A DNA stretch of 64,000 nucleotides from positions 1 to 64,000 of the forward strand of contig CAUGTZ010000008.1 in NCBI GenBank assembly GCA_959602645.1. Reading direction: 5' to 3'. The translations under genes were made by a program, and so were the position numbers. Positions 25,288-33,332 of the stretch are shown here, piece by piece. This stretch comes from an uncultured Collinsella sp. (lineage in GTDB: Bacteria; Actinomycetota; Coriobacteriia; Coriobacteriales; Coriobacteriaceae). Position 1 is the first letter of the stretch. Each line of letters opens with the position of its first letter. The notes below the pieces were generated by a model. It did not search any database. It saw only the letters and a list, made by a program, of their open reading frames with translations, and had not been told where the DNA came from.

Positions 25288-25362
25288 CCCCGCCAAACGT
25301 GATTCCCCTAGGGAAAACACGTTTGGCGGGGTCCTAGCGCGATTTCCATAGGGAAATCGCGC
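25288..25362 (-). terminator. Terminator and second palindrome after the yhcH-like gene
   Basis: Perfect 14-bp arms (25288-25301/25318-25331) are followed on the minus strand by TTTTCTAGTTTT, fitting a terminator for the gene at 25394-25867. Their loop holds a TTCCCCTAGGGAA palindrome. Next to it is another perfect stem (25337-25347/25352-25362) sharing the CCTAGGGAAA-type core. Confidence 0.7.
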
Positions 25363-25393
25363 CATCAGACGAGCAGCTCAGACGAGCAGTGCG

Positions 25394-25867
25394 CTACTCC
25401 TCCCAGTAAGCGTCTGCAAGCAGCTTAAAGCAAATCTTCTTGACCGGCTGCGCGCCATCGCCCGGGAACTCGAGCGTGGGCATGTGAGGCTCGCCGGCAA
25501 CGAACAGCGCAAACTTGTCGTCAGCAAGATCGCCGGCGATCGAGGCGTCGGAATCGACAAGATCGTAGTCATCCTTCTCGTCAAACTCCTGGACCAGCGT
25601 CAGGCTGCCCGTGGCAACCTTAAAGGCCTCGCGACCCTCGACGTCAATCTGCAAGTCGTGATAGCGCTGATGCGTCTCGTAGTGGGCCTCAGCCTCGGGA
25701 CGCGTCGTGGGAGCCATGACGTTCGCAAAGACCTTGTCGCCCAGAATCGGATGGCTGCCGACCTCGAGCTTCGCCGGGTCGTTCTCCTCGAGCCAGTCAA
25801 TCAGCACGTCAAGGCCCTTGAGCATTCCGCGGTACTCCTCGATATCGCCCAGTGCACCGTAAATCAT
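25394..25867 (-). CDS. YhcH/YjgK/YiaL family protein (NanQ-like)
   Basis: This 157-residue protein belongs to the DUF386 beta-barrel family that includes EbgC and NanQ, the N-acetylneuraminate anomerase. It contains the metal-site region ETHQRYHDLQIDVEGREAF and a C-terminal FALFVAGEPHMPTLEF with conserved His. It may act as a sugar anomerase on sialic acid or another sugar. GAGAGGGG precedes the ATG. It is the last gene of a unit read lacX2-lacC2-(nagA remnant)-yhcH. The amino-sugar neighbourhood fits, but the substrate is not proven. Confidence 0.85.
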   Translation of the reverse strand: MIYGALGDIEEYRGMLKGLDVLIDWLEENDPAKLEVGSHPILGDKVFANVMAPTTRPEAEAHYETHQRYHDLQIDVEGREAFKVATGSLTLVQEFDEKDDYDLVDSDASIAGDLADDKFALFVAGEPHMPTLEFPGDGAQPVKKICFKLLADAYWEE

Positions 25868-25892
25868 CTAAATCCCCTCTCGGATCGTTTCT

Positions 25893-26031
25893 TTAGCGGC
25901 TCTCGGCAAACGCGCCGCCGACGCTGTTGCCGCCCACATACGTCTCGACCAGGGTAAGGTCGGGATTGAACACGACAACGTCGGCGTCGCGCCCCGGCAT
26001 AATGCTACCGCACTTGTCGTCGACTCCAACC
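25893..26031 (-). pseudogene. C-terminal remnant of nagA
   Basis: In one minus-strand frame this encodes DDKCGSIMPGRDADVVVF, then LTLVETYVGGNSVG and a stop at 25893-25895. It closely matches the last 43 residues of the intact NagA encoded at 28764-29933. There is no start or upstream domain: the match ends within 50 bases of the lacC2 stop. It is a relic of a second deacetylase gene, apparently cut by the event that placed lacX2-lacC2 here. Confidence 0.85.
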
Positions 26032-26070
26032 ACAAGCAAACGACCGATGCCGGAGCCGCAGCACAACCTC

Positions 26071-27006
26071 TTACAGCTCGGTCACGACAACGCCGTTGTA
26101 AACCTCGTCCCAACGGTCCATGACCAGATGACCAGTCATGGGATCCATGGCGTTGAGCTTGCCGCAGGTGTTGGCGGTACGCAGTACCGTCTCGTCGTCT
26201 GCGTCAGCTGCGATGGCATGTGCGAAGCCTGCGATAGTGGAGTCACCAGAGCCCGTAGCGTTAACGGCAGGGATATCGGGCGTCTTCGCGCGGAACGCAC
26301 GGCCATTGTGGAAGCCAACGGAGCCGGCAGCGCCCATGGACACGACGACCCAGGGGATATCGGAGAAGCGGGCGCCAGAGGCGAGCGCGGCGCGGAGCTC
26401 ATCCACATCGTCGGTGGTAAAGTTCGTGCCCAGAAGGCCGTTGATCTCGGTCAGGTTAGGCTTGACCAGCTCGGGCTTAATTTCGGACTTAAGGGCGGCC
26501 TCGAGCGAAGCACCCGAGGTATCGAGCAGCACCTTGGCGCCGGCGTTCTCGGCAATGCCCGTGATCTTGGCATAGTAGTCTGCCTCGACACCGCGGGGCA
26601 GCGAACCCGAAATGGTGACGACGTCGGCCTTACCTGCAAGCTCGGTAAACTTGGCGGTAAAGGCATCGAGCTCCTCGGGGGCAATTGTCGGGCCGCTCTC
26701 GAGCAGCTCGGTCTGGTTGCCGGCGTGGAGAATGTTAAGGCAAATGCGAGTCTCGCCCTTGATGGGCACAAAGTCGTTGTTAATACCGTTGGCGTCCATG
26801 AGCTCAGCCATGTAGGCGCCCATGTGGCCGCCGAGCAGACCGGTTGCCACAACGTCGTCGCCCAGCTGACCCAGCACACGGGCCACGTTGAGGCCCTTGC
26901 CGCCGGCGGTCTTTTCGGGCGTCACACGGTTGACGTCGTCGATAATGAGCTCATCGAGCTGATAGCGCGTATCGACAGACGGGTTCATCGTAACGGTGAG
27001 GATCAT
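26071..27006 (-). CDS. lacC: Tagatose-6-phosphate kinase, second copy
   Basis: This 311-residue PfkB-family kinase is nearly collinear with the lacC product at 1050-1985. It has MILTVTMNPSVDTRYQL, GGKGLNVARVL, LVKPNLTEINGLLG and the NATGSGDSTIAGFAHA catalytic signature. It should also make tagatose-1,6-bisphosphate. It follows lacX2 by 59 bases, as in the first operon, but without lacA, lacB or the structured element. Its stop codon is followed by the nagA remnant. Differential induction by galactoside versus amino-sugar signals would explain two copies (inference). Confidence 0.9.
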   Translation of the reverse strand: MILTVTMNPSVDTRYQLDELIIDDVNRVTPEKTAGGKGLNVARVLGQLGDDVVATGLLGGHMGAYMAELMDANGINNDFVPIKGETRICLNILHAGNQTELLESGPTIAPEELDAFTAKFTELAGKADVVTISGSLPRGVEADYYAKITGIAENAGAKVLLDTSGASLEAALKSEIKPELVKPNLTEINGLLGTNFTTDDVDELRAALASGARFSDIPWVVVSMGAAGSVGFHNGRAFRAKTPDIPAVNATGSGDSTIAGFAHAIAADADDETVLRTANTCGKLNAMDPMTGHLVMDRWDEVYNGVVVTEL

Positions 27007-27065
27007 TTTTAGCTCCTTATCTCGCAGGCTCCTTATGCCTCGCGATACGAGTCGACAAAACGGAA

Positions 27066-27947
27066 TTACAGAATCTCAATCGTGAACGAGCGGACGATGG
27101 TCTCCTTGGGCTTGGCGACAAGGCAGCCGCGCTTATGCTCAAGTACGTCGTCCTCATCGGAGCAGGTCGAGAGGCCGCCCCAAGGCTCAACTGCCACAAA
27201 ATCGCCCTCGGGCTTACTCCACACGATGAGGTACGGAAAGCCCTCGAAGCTCAGGCGAACGCCCTTGTCCTCGCCCTTTTTGGAAATCGTGACCTGACGA
27301 CTCTCGAGTACGTCAAAGATGGTCTCCGCAAAATCGAAGAGCTCGTGCGACAGGGGCAACGTCTTCCCCACCATGGGGTTCTTGGAGCGGTTTGCCACAT
27401 CAATCAAGCCAGTCGATGGAACGGCGGTGCAGAGCTCCGCAGCCTCGTCCTTCTCAAAGCGCAGCTCGTAGTCCGTATAGACCTCGCCCTCATCGAGCGG
27501 GCACCTAAAGCCGGGATGTCCACCGATAAAGAACGGCATGTCCTCGGTGCCTTCATTGGTCACCTCATAGGAGACACGCACGGCGGCGTCCTCGAGCGTA
27601 TAGCGGGCGACAAGCTTAAACGGATACGGATAATCGCTCAGCAACGCGGCGTTATCCTCCGAAGCCAGGCACATCGCCAGCTCGTTCTCACTCTGGCTCA
27701 GCAGCTTCCACTCCTGTTTGCGCGCAAACCCGTGGCGAGCGAGCTTTACATGATGCCCGGCAAACGTCATGGCGCTGTTGTCACGCAAGCCTCCACAAAT
27801 CGGGAAGCAAATCGGTGCCTGGCCGGACCACACGGCGGGATCGCCCTGCCACAGATACTCGCGACCTCCGGCCTCGATCGAGGTAAACGAACCACCAGCC
27901 GTGGACACCTTAATAGAAATCGAATCGTTGGAGAGAGCGTATTCCAT
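27066..27947 (-). CDS. lacX: LacX-like aldose 1-epimerase family protein, second copy
   Basis: This 293-residue protein is a paralogue of the LacX-like protein at 2042-2923, with SVWSGQAP-type sequence, GGHPGFRCPLDEG and FVAVEPWGGLST near the end. The ATG at 27947 is preceded by GAAAGGA. It begins the second lacX-lacC unit and is divergent from the flavodoxin-like gene. Mutarotase activity on a hexose phosphate is presumed from family membership. Confidence 0.85.
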   Translation of the reverse strand: MEYALSNDSISIKVSTAGGSFTSIEAGGREYLWQGDPAVWSGQAPICFPICGGLRDNSAMTFAGHHVKLARHGFARKQEWKLLSQSENELAMCLASEDNAALLSDYPYPFKLVARYTLEDAAVRVSYEVTNEGTEDMPFFIGGHPGFRCPLDEGEVYTDYELRFEKDEAAELCTAVPSTGLIDVANRSKNPMVGKTLPLSHELFDFAETIFDVLESRQVTISKKGEDKGVRLSFEGFPYLIVWSKPEGDFVAVEPWGGLSTCSDEDDVLEHKRGCLVAKPKETIVRSFTIEIL

Positions 27948-28103
27948 TGCCCATCCTTTCGAACAACTGCTTTTTGCTCGCAAGCACCCGTCTCGGCCCT
28001 AACCAAAGGACAAACCCGCACGTTCATCGATGCGTCCGGTATCCCAGCCATGTAACGGGGTACCATACAGACATTGATGCAATTACAGCTGAAAGGCCTT
28101 CTT

Positions 28104-28688
28104 ATGCGAACCATCATCCTCTACGCCTCGCGCCATCACGGCAATACGAAAAAGCTCGTGGACGCCATCGTCGAGGCACACCCCGAGATCGATACCCTCG
28201 ACGTCAAGGCGCTTGGCAAAAACGAGTACCCCGACCTGCACGAATATCATCTGATCGGTGTCGCCACGGGCATCTATTACTCCGAGATCGACAAGGACAT
28301 GGCACGAGTGCTCACGAACGTGCTGCAGCCGCAGGACAAGGTGTTTGGCCTTATGACCTACGGTGGCAAAAACAAGTGGTACGGCAAGGATATCGATGGC
28401 ATCTGCCGCATGAGGCAGGCCATCTTTATGGGTGTCTACGGCTGCCCCGGCTTTGATACGTGGGGGCCTTTCAAACTCGCCGGCGGTGTCCAAAAGGGAC
28501 ACCCAACCGCTGAGGAAATTAAGGGCGCCGTCGACTTCTTCGATAAGATCGAAGACGAATATGGCGATATCATCGTCGAAGAGTACGCCAAGCGCGAGAA
28601 GCGTCTAGCATACGAGAAGGAGCATCCTGCAGGAGGCCTGGTGGCCGGCGTCAAGCGCACGGCAAAGAAGATCGCTAACAAGCTGTAA
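28104..28688 (+). CDS. Flavodoxin family protein
   Basis: This 194-residue protein starts MRTIILYASRHHGNTKKLVDAI, a flavodoxin-like first strand and FMN phosphate-binding loop, followed by GVATGIYYSEIDKDM and an FGLMTYGG loop. The last 40 residues are Lys-rich and beyond the flavodoxin fold. It probably carries electrons in the cytoplasm; partners are unknown. AAAGG precedes the ATG. It is monocistronic with its own terminator, lying between two minus-strand sugar operons with no evident functional link. Confidence 0.85.
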   Translation: MRTIILYASRHHGNTKKLVDAIVEAHPEIDTLDVKALGKNEYPDLHEYHLIGVATGIYYSEIDKDMARVLTNVLQPQDKVFGLMTYGGKNKWYGKDIDGICRMRQAIFMGVYGCPGFDTWGPFKLAGGVQKGHPTAEEIKGAVDFFDKIEDEYGDIIVEEYAKREKRLAYEKEHPAGGLVAGVKRTAKKIANKL

Positions 28689-28719
28689 CTGTGAAGGTGC
28701 TTTTGAGCGTTTAACCCAT

Positions 28720-28757
28720 ACGGCGGGTCCGAGCAGATTCGGGCCCGCCGTCTTTTT
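28720..28757 (+). terminator. Terminator of the flavodoxin-like gene
   Basis: CGGCGGG and CCCGCCG arms with an extended TCCGA/TTCGG inner stem are followed by TCTTTTTC. The hairpin ends only a few bases from the convergent nagA stop. Confidence 0.8.
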
Positions 28758-28763
28758 CTATCG

Positions 28764-29933
28764 TTACTCGGTAAAGGCGTTGCCGACGCTCTGGCCGCCA
28801 ACATACGTCTCGACGAGGGTAAGCTCATGGTCGAACACGACAAAGTCGGCGTCGCGACCCGGCATGATGCTGCCGCACTTATCCTCGATGTGCGCGGAGC
28901 GTGCCGGCACCTCGGTTGCCATACGAATGGCGATATCGGCGCTGGCGATGCCCCAGTCGACGATGTTCTTGACGCCCTGGGCAAGCGTGAGCACCGAGCC
29001 AGCAATGCTCTTGCCGTCGGCGAGCCAGCACAGGTTGTCCTTCATGATGACGTCCATGCCACCACTGGTGTAGCTGCCCTCGGGCATGCCGCCGCAGCCC
29101 AGGCAGTCAGTGATGAGCACCGTGTGTTGCCAGCCCTTTGCCTGCAGCAGCGCCTTAATGGCGGCAGGGTTAACGTGCTTGCCGTCACAGATGATCTCGG
29201 CGTAGGTCTCGGGCGTGGACATGGCAGCGCCCACGACACCGGGCTCACGGTGATGCAGCCCGCGCTGACCGTTATAGGTATGCGTAAAGCAGCTGGCACC
29301 GGCGTTGATGGAGGCGATGCACTCATCGTAGGTGGCGTCGGAGTGACCGATGCTGGTCACCACACCCTTGGCGTTCAGAGCAGCCGCATAAGCAGCGGCA
29401 CCGTCGCGCTCGGCCGCCATGGCGCTCTTAACGATGCGACCACCCGCAGCCTCCTGCCACTGATCGAAGACCTCCTCGGAGGGATCGATGAGGTAAGCGG
29501 GGTTCTGCGCGCCCACGTGCTTCATGGTAAAGAAGGGGCCCTCCAGGTAGATGCCCTGAATGCGGGCACCGCAGAAGTCGGGGCCGCGACCCTCGTCCGC
29601 CTGAGCGATGGCGGCGCAGGCGTCCTTGATCTGCTCGACGCCATCGGTGAACGTCGTGGGCAGCCAGCTGGTGGTACCGCGACGGGCGAGCTCGGTCGAG
29701 CTGATATCGATGCCCTCGGGATCGTTATCGGTAGTTGAGTGGTTGTAGAAGCCATGGATGTGAGTATCGACCATACCCGGTGCGATCCACGATCCCGTGT
29801 AGTCCTTAATCTCGCAAGAGGGCTCGTCGGCCTGCCAGGCGCCAAAGACGCCATCCTCGACCATAAGATAGCCGCCCAGTTGCGGGCCTGCCGGCAAGAA
29901 GAACTTGTCAGCCTTAATTGCGTACGTGCTCAT
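28764..29933 (-). CDS. nagA: N-acetylglucosamine/galactosamine-6-phosphate deacetylase
   Basis: This 389-residue amidohydrolase removes acetate from an N-acetyl-hexosamine-6-phosphate. The metal-site motif VDTHIHGFYNH, LEGPFF, TSIGHSDATYDE, GLHHREPGVVGAA and the catalytic Asp region ITDCLGCGGMPEG are in the expected order. The ATG at 29933 has AAGGAG at proper distance. It follows agaS in the same operon, so N-acetylgalactosamine-6-phosphate (AgaA role) is at least as likely as the glucosamine form. A remnant of a second copy is at 25893-26031. Confidence 0.92.
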   Translation of the reverse strand: MSTYAIKADKFFLPAGPQLGGYLMVEDGVFGAWQADEPSCEIKDYTGSWIAPGMVDTHIHGFYNHSTTDNDPEGIDISSTELARRGTTSWLPTTFTDGVEQIKDACAAIAQADEGRGPDFCGARIQGIYLEGPFFTMKHVGAQNPAYLIDPSEEVFDQWQEAAGGRIVKSAMAAERDGAAAYAAALNAKGVVTSIGHSDATYDECIASINAGASCFTHTYNGQRGLHHREPGVVGAAMSTPETYAEIICDGKHVNPAAIKALLQAKGWQHTVLITDCLGCGGMPEGSYTSGGMDVIMKDNLCWLADGKSIAGSVLTLAQGVKNIVDWGIASADIAIRMATEVPARSAHIEDKCGSIMPGRDADFVVFDHELTLVETYVGGQSVGNAFTE

Positions 29934-29990
29934 ATGCACTCCTTGCTTCTAAAGCAGTTGACTGTGGTAATGCTTATACCCGGTCCATGT

Positions 29991-30033
29991 AAAAACAAAA
30001 AGCGCCCGCCCGCCGTTATGAGCGGACGGGCGC
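29991..30033 (-). terminator. Stem-loop terminator between agaS and nagA
   Basis: On the minus strand a GCGCCCGTCCGC/GGCGGGCGGGCGC stem is followed by TTTTTGTTTTT after agaS. It lies before nagA, so nagA may be expressed by read-through or from its own promoter. Confidence 0.75.
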
Positions 30034-30051
30034 CCTTACAGGGGGACGCGA

Positions 30052-31218
30052 TTAAGCGGTGAAGGGGTGAATCGTCACACCCTTGACCACGCGGTTGACC
30101 GTGCCGGTGGGGCTCGGCGTATCGGGCGTGTTGCCCACGCGCACGGAGTTGAGCAGGCTGATAGCCTGGGCAAACATCACGAACGGCAGGGCAAGGTAGC
30201 CCTCGGGAAGCGCCTCGTAGCCCTTAAAGGTGAAGGACTCGCCCTCGTAGACGGTAGCGCCATCCTGCTGAACGGCAACGGTGTGCTGAGCAATCTTGTC
30301 GCCACCGATCTCGTTGAGGATGTCGATGTCGTACTGACGGGTGTAGGCGTCGTTGTTGACGAACACGAAGACGAGCGTCTTATCGTCGACGAAGGACTTA
30401 GGTCCGTGACGATAGCCCATGGAGGTGTCGTAGGAAGTAGCGACCAGACCGTGAGCGAGCTCGAGAATCTTGAGCTGGCTCTCCTGAGCAAGGCCACCGA
30501 AGGAGCCAGAACCCAAGTAGGTCACGCGGTTGAAGTCGCCAGCCAGGTAATCGGCGATCTCGGGCTCACGGGAGATGACCTCCTCGCCCATCTTGGCGAT
30601 GGTCTCGACCCACTCGGCCTTCTGCTCGTCAGAGGCAGTGTCGAAAATAAGGGTGGAGAGCAGGGTCATGCAGGTGTAGGAACCGGTCATGGCGAAGCCC
30701 TTGTCGTTGGCGCGCGGGATGAGCAGCGTCAGCGCATTGGGATCATCGGCGGACTCGACGGCGAGCTTGCCCTCGGGAGCGCAGGTGATGTTGAGGAACT
30801 TGACGTTGTGGACGAGCTCCTTGGCAACGGCAACGGCGGCAAGGCTCTCGGGGCTGTTGCCAGAGCGGGCAAAGGAAACCACGAGCGTGGGATCCTCGGC
30901 GCGCAGGAAGTCGCGCGGGGCGCTCACGATGTCGGTCGTGGCGATGGGCTTAAAGTCGTAGAGATCAGTGTTGCCAGCGTGACGCAGGTACGGGGCGCAG
31001 GTATCGCCAACGTAGTCGGACGTACCGGCACCGGTGAAGACAACGGACAGACGACCCTCACCCATAGCGCGAGCCTCGGCCAGGAAGGCCTCGATGGCCT
31101 CCTTGTTCTCGCGATAGATGTTGAGCGTATCACGCCAAAGCTCGGGCTGCTGAGCAATCTCGGCCGTGGTGATCTGGGCGCCGAGCTCGGTGAGCTCCTC
31201 GACACTCTTCTCGAACAT
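30052..31218 (-). CDS. agaS: AgaS-type SIS-domain amino-sugar-phosphate deaminase/isomerase
   Basis: This 388-residue protein has two SIS domains: VVFTGAGTSDYVGD with VVSFARSGNSPESLA, then VTYLGSGSFGGLAQESQLKI with YRHGPKSFVDD. This is the AgaS pattern; the family converts galactosamine-6-phosphate to tagatose-6-phosphate with loss of ammonia. Its product would feed LacC. GAGAGG precedes the ATG. A palindrome CTGGTAGTAACCAG lies about 60 bases upstream and also appears before the PTS operon, linking both to the GntR regulator. It is followed by nagA, which would act one step earlier. Confidence 0.92.
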   Translation of the reverse strand: MFEKSVEELTELGAQITTAEIAQQPELWRDTLNIYRENKEAIEAFLAEARAMGEGRLSVVFTGAGTSDYVGDTCAPYLRHAGNTDLYDFKPIATTDIVSAPRDFLRAEDPTLVVSFARSGNSPESLAAVAVAKELVHNVKFLNITCAPEGKLAVESADDPNALTLLIPRANDKGFAMTGSYTCMTLLSTLIFDTASDEQKAEWVETIAKMGEEVISREPEIADYLAGDFNRVTYLGSGSFGGLAQESQLKILELAHGLVATSYDTSMGYRHGPKSFVDDKTLVFVFVNNDAYTRQYDIDILNEIGGDKIAQHTVAVQQDGATVYEGESFTFKGYEALPEGYLALPFVMFAQAISLLNSVRVGNTPDTPSPTGTVNRVVKGVTIHPFTA

Positions 31219-31279
31219 TTTTAATACCTCTCTCTAGAAGTAATCCTCTGACGTGCAATTATACACTTCGGTTGGTTAT

Positions 31280-31293
31280 CTGGTAGTAACCAG
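31280..31293. promoter_or_regulatory. Candidate GntR/NagR operator before agaS
   Basis: CTGGTAGTAACCAG is a CTGGT-n4-ACCAG palindrome, resembling the TGGTCTAGACCA sites of DasR/NagR-type HutC regulators. The same 13 bases recur at 35573-35585 upstream of the PTS operon. Confidence 0.6.
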
Positions 31294-31332
31294 TTAAATG
31301 CAAAGAATCACCATATGGAAACGATGCGAGCA

Positions 31333-32064
31333 CTAGTTACTGCGCTGGTGGTAAACCTTGTATTTAAACTGATCGGCACGAGCAACCGAGAGTGTGTACT
31401 CCACTACCTCGTTTGACTCGTTATACGTAGTCCTGACCAAATCGAGCACAGGCGAGCCCTCGACAATTCCCAAAAGGTGGGCATCGGTGGGACGGGCTAT
31501 GCTCGCATAGAACTCCTCTTCGGCCACGCGAATCTTTTGCTGAAAGTCCTGCTCAATCACATCGTAAAGCGGCTTACGCTCCAGCAGCGGTCGCTTTAGG
31601 GACAGAAATTGACGAACCGGTAGATAGCTGCGTTCGACCATCATGGGCATGTTGTCGGCAGAACGAAGGCGCTTGAGCTTAAAAATGCGATCACCGATGC
31701 GCAATCCCATATGCTCGGCCAGATTCTTATCGGCCTCCATCTCGCAAAACTCGAGAATCGTGGTCTCGGGTTCTCGACCCATCGCGCGCATCTGCTCGGT
31801 AAAGCTGTAGGACTGCATAAGATTGGTTGCTTTTGCCGAACGGTCGGTCACAAAGGTACCGCGACCGTGCTGCCGAACCACCAGTCCTAAACGCTCCAGT
31901 TCCTGCAGAGCCAGGCGTACCGTAGTGCGCGAGAGACCATAGCGCTCCGAAAGTTCGCGCTCGGAAGGAATCATGTCACCGGCGCGATATTCATGGTCAA
32001 TCTTTTCGGTCAGAATATCGACCAGCTGATCGTACAGCGGTTGCTTACGCGCTCCGATCGCCAT
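31333..32064 (-). CDS. GntR-family (HutC subfamily) regulator
   Basis: This 243-residue protein has an N-terminal winged helix, PLYDQLVDILTEKI then IPSERELSERYGLSRTTVRLALQELERLGLVVRQHGRGTFV (shown here in parts), and a C-terminal UTRA ligand domain (about 90-240). The layout matches NagR/DasR/AgaR-like regulators that sense hexosamine-6-phosphates. GGGAGG precedes the ATG. It lies between agaS-nagA and the PTS operon, all on the same strand, and probably represses both through TGGTnnnnACCA palindromes at 31280 and 35573. Confidence 0.9.
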   Translation of the reverse strand: MAIGARKQPLYDQLVDILTEKIDHEYRAGDMIPSERELSERYGLSRTTVRLALQELERLGLVVRQHGRGTFVTDRSAKATNLMQSYSFTEQMRAMGREPETTILEFCEMEADKNLAEHMGLRIGDRIFKLKRLRSADNMPMMVERSYLPVRQFLSLKRPLLERKPLYDVIEQDFQQKIRVAEEEFYASIARPTDAHLLGIVEGSPVLDLVRTTYNESNEVVEYTLSVARADQFKYKVYHQRSN

Positions 32065-32148
32065 CCTATCCTCCCTTTTGCTCGAATTCGGCTAACTACC
32101 TAGGGTGTTATGCATTATCTGTCTGCCACACCCGAATCATTAAGAAAA

Positions 32149-32183
32149 CAAAAGCCGCGCGCTCTTTCGAGCACGCGGCTTTT
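32149..32183 (-). terminator. Terminator of the mannose-family PTS operon
   Basis: AAAGCCGCG (32151-32159) and CGCGGCTTT (32174-32182) with an inner GCTC/GAGC pair form a stem followed on the minus strand by TTTTGTTTTC. The A-rich opposite side makes it potentially bidirectional. Confidence 0.85.
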
Positions 32184-32249
32184 AACATACACATGGCTTA
32201 AGGGGTCGGGGTGTGAGCCGCGTAGGGACACACCCCTCAAGCTAGAGCC

Positions 32250-33332
32250 TTACCAGATGCTCGGCCAGAGACCAAGCGGGCCAGCGCCCAGGATGCCAAG
32301 GACGAAGAGCAGGAGAATGCCCTTGGTCGGGGTCCAGCTGTGCTTAGCGAACATGTAGTAAAGCAGCAGCGTAAGCATAAGCGGGACGAGCTTCGGGACG
32401 ATGGTGTTGAGGGTGTCGGCAACAGAGAAGTTGACCGGATCCTCGGTAACGGTGCCGTAGGTCACGGACTCCATGCCGTTACCCAAATCGGTGACGCCGC
32501 ACTCGACAGCGTTGCCGTCGGCATCGGAAGCGGTAAGGGCGTTGCCGTCCTTATCGGTCATGGCGATGGTACCGGCCTCAGCGGTCTCGGTATCGATGCC
32601 CTCCATACCGGTGAAGTTCTCGGCCTCCTTCTCGGAGACGATCACGGTAGTAGCGGAGAGGCCACGGGTGGTGCCGTTGGGGATCTGGAGGTTGATCTGG
32701 GTGCCACCCATGGTGACGACCAGGCAACCGACGACGAAGACGCCCATGATGGAAGCGGCACGCGTGAAGGCCTGCATGTTGGCGGTCAGAGCGTCAATAG
32801 CGCTGGTGCCAAGCTTGTAGGACCAGTTCATGAGCCAGAAGCGCAGAGCGAACTGGACGACGTTGAAGATCACCAGGAAGATGATCGGTGCAGCGGCGTT
32901 GCCGTTGATGGCCATGTTGGAGGTGATGCCGGCCGTGATAGGCACGAGCGTCAGCCAGAACAGGGCGTCACCGATACCACCGAGCGGGCCCATTGCGGCG
33001 ACGCGGACGGCGCGGATCGTGGGGATGTCAACCTTGTTCTGCTCGAGCGAAAGCACGATGCCCATAACAAAGGTGACAAGGAACGGGTGGGTGTTGAAGA
33101 ACTCCAGGTTGTGGCTCATGGAAGCCGCGAGGTCGTTCTTGTTGGTGTGGATCTTCTCCAGACCGGGGATGATGGAGTAGAGCCAGCCAGCGGCCTGCAT
33201 GCGCTCGTAGTTGAACGATGCCTGCAGGAAGCAGGAGCGCCAAGCCATCTTGTTGAGGGTCTTCTGGTCGAGCTGCGGAGCAGGAGTGAGATCCTCGTAG
33301 TGCTCCGGGATCACATACTCATTAGATGCCAT
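32250..33332 (-). CDS. PTS mannose-family EIID with enlarged loop
   Basis: This 360-residue membrane subunit works with EIIC to move the sugar. The N-terminal FLQASFNYERMQAAGWLYS and MGPLGGIGDALFWLTLVPI motifs are typical of EIID, and hydrophobic segments end the protein. EIID proteins usually have about 270-300 residues. The surplus lies in a soluble segment at about residues 205-290, rich in Asp/Glu/Thr and containing TAMTDKDGNALTASDADGN-like sequence. GGAGG lies ten bases before the ATG at 33332, which overlaps the EIIC gene end by 11 bases. It is the last gene of the operon. Confidence 0.92.
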   Translation of the reverse strand: MASNEYVIPEHYEDLTPAPQLDQKTLNKMAWRSCFLQASFNYERMQAAGWLYSIIPGLEKIHTNKNDLAASMSHNLEFFNTHPFLVTFVMGIVLSLEQNKVDIPTIRAVRVAAMGPLGGIGDALFWLTLVPITAGITSNMAINGNAAAPIIFLVIFNVVQFALRFWLMNWSYKLGTSAIDALTANMQAFTRAASIMGVFVVGCLVVTMGGTQINLQIPNGTTRGLSATTVIVSEKEAENFTGMEGIDTETAEAGTIAMTDKDGNALTASDADGNAVECGVTDLGNGMESVTYGTVTEDPVNFSVADTLNTIVPKLVPLMLTLLLYYMFAKHSWTPTKGILLLFVLGILGAGPLGLWPSIW

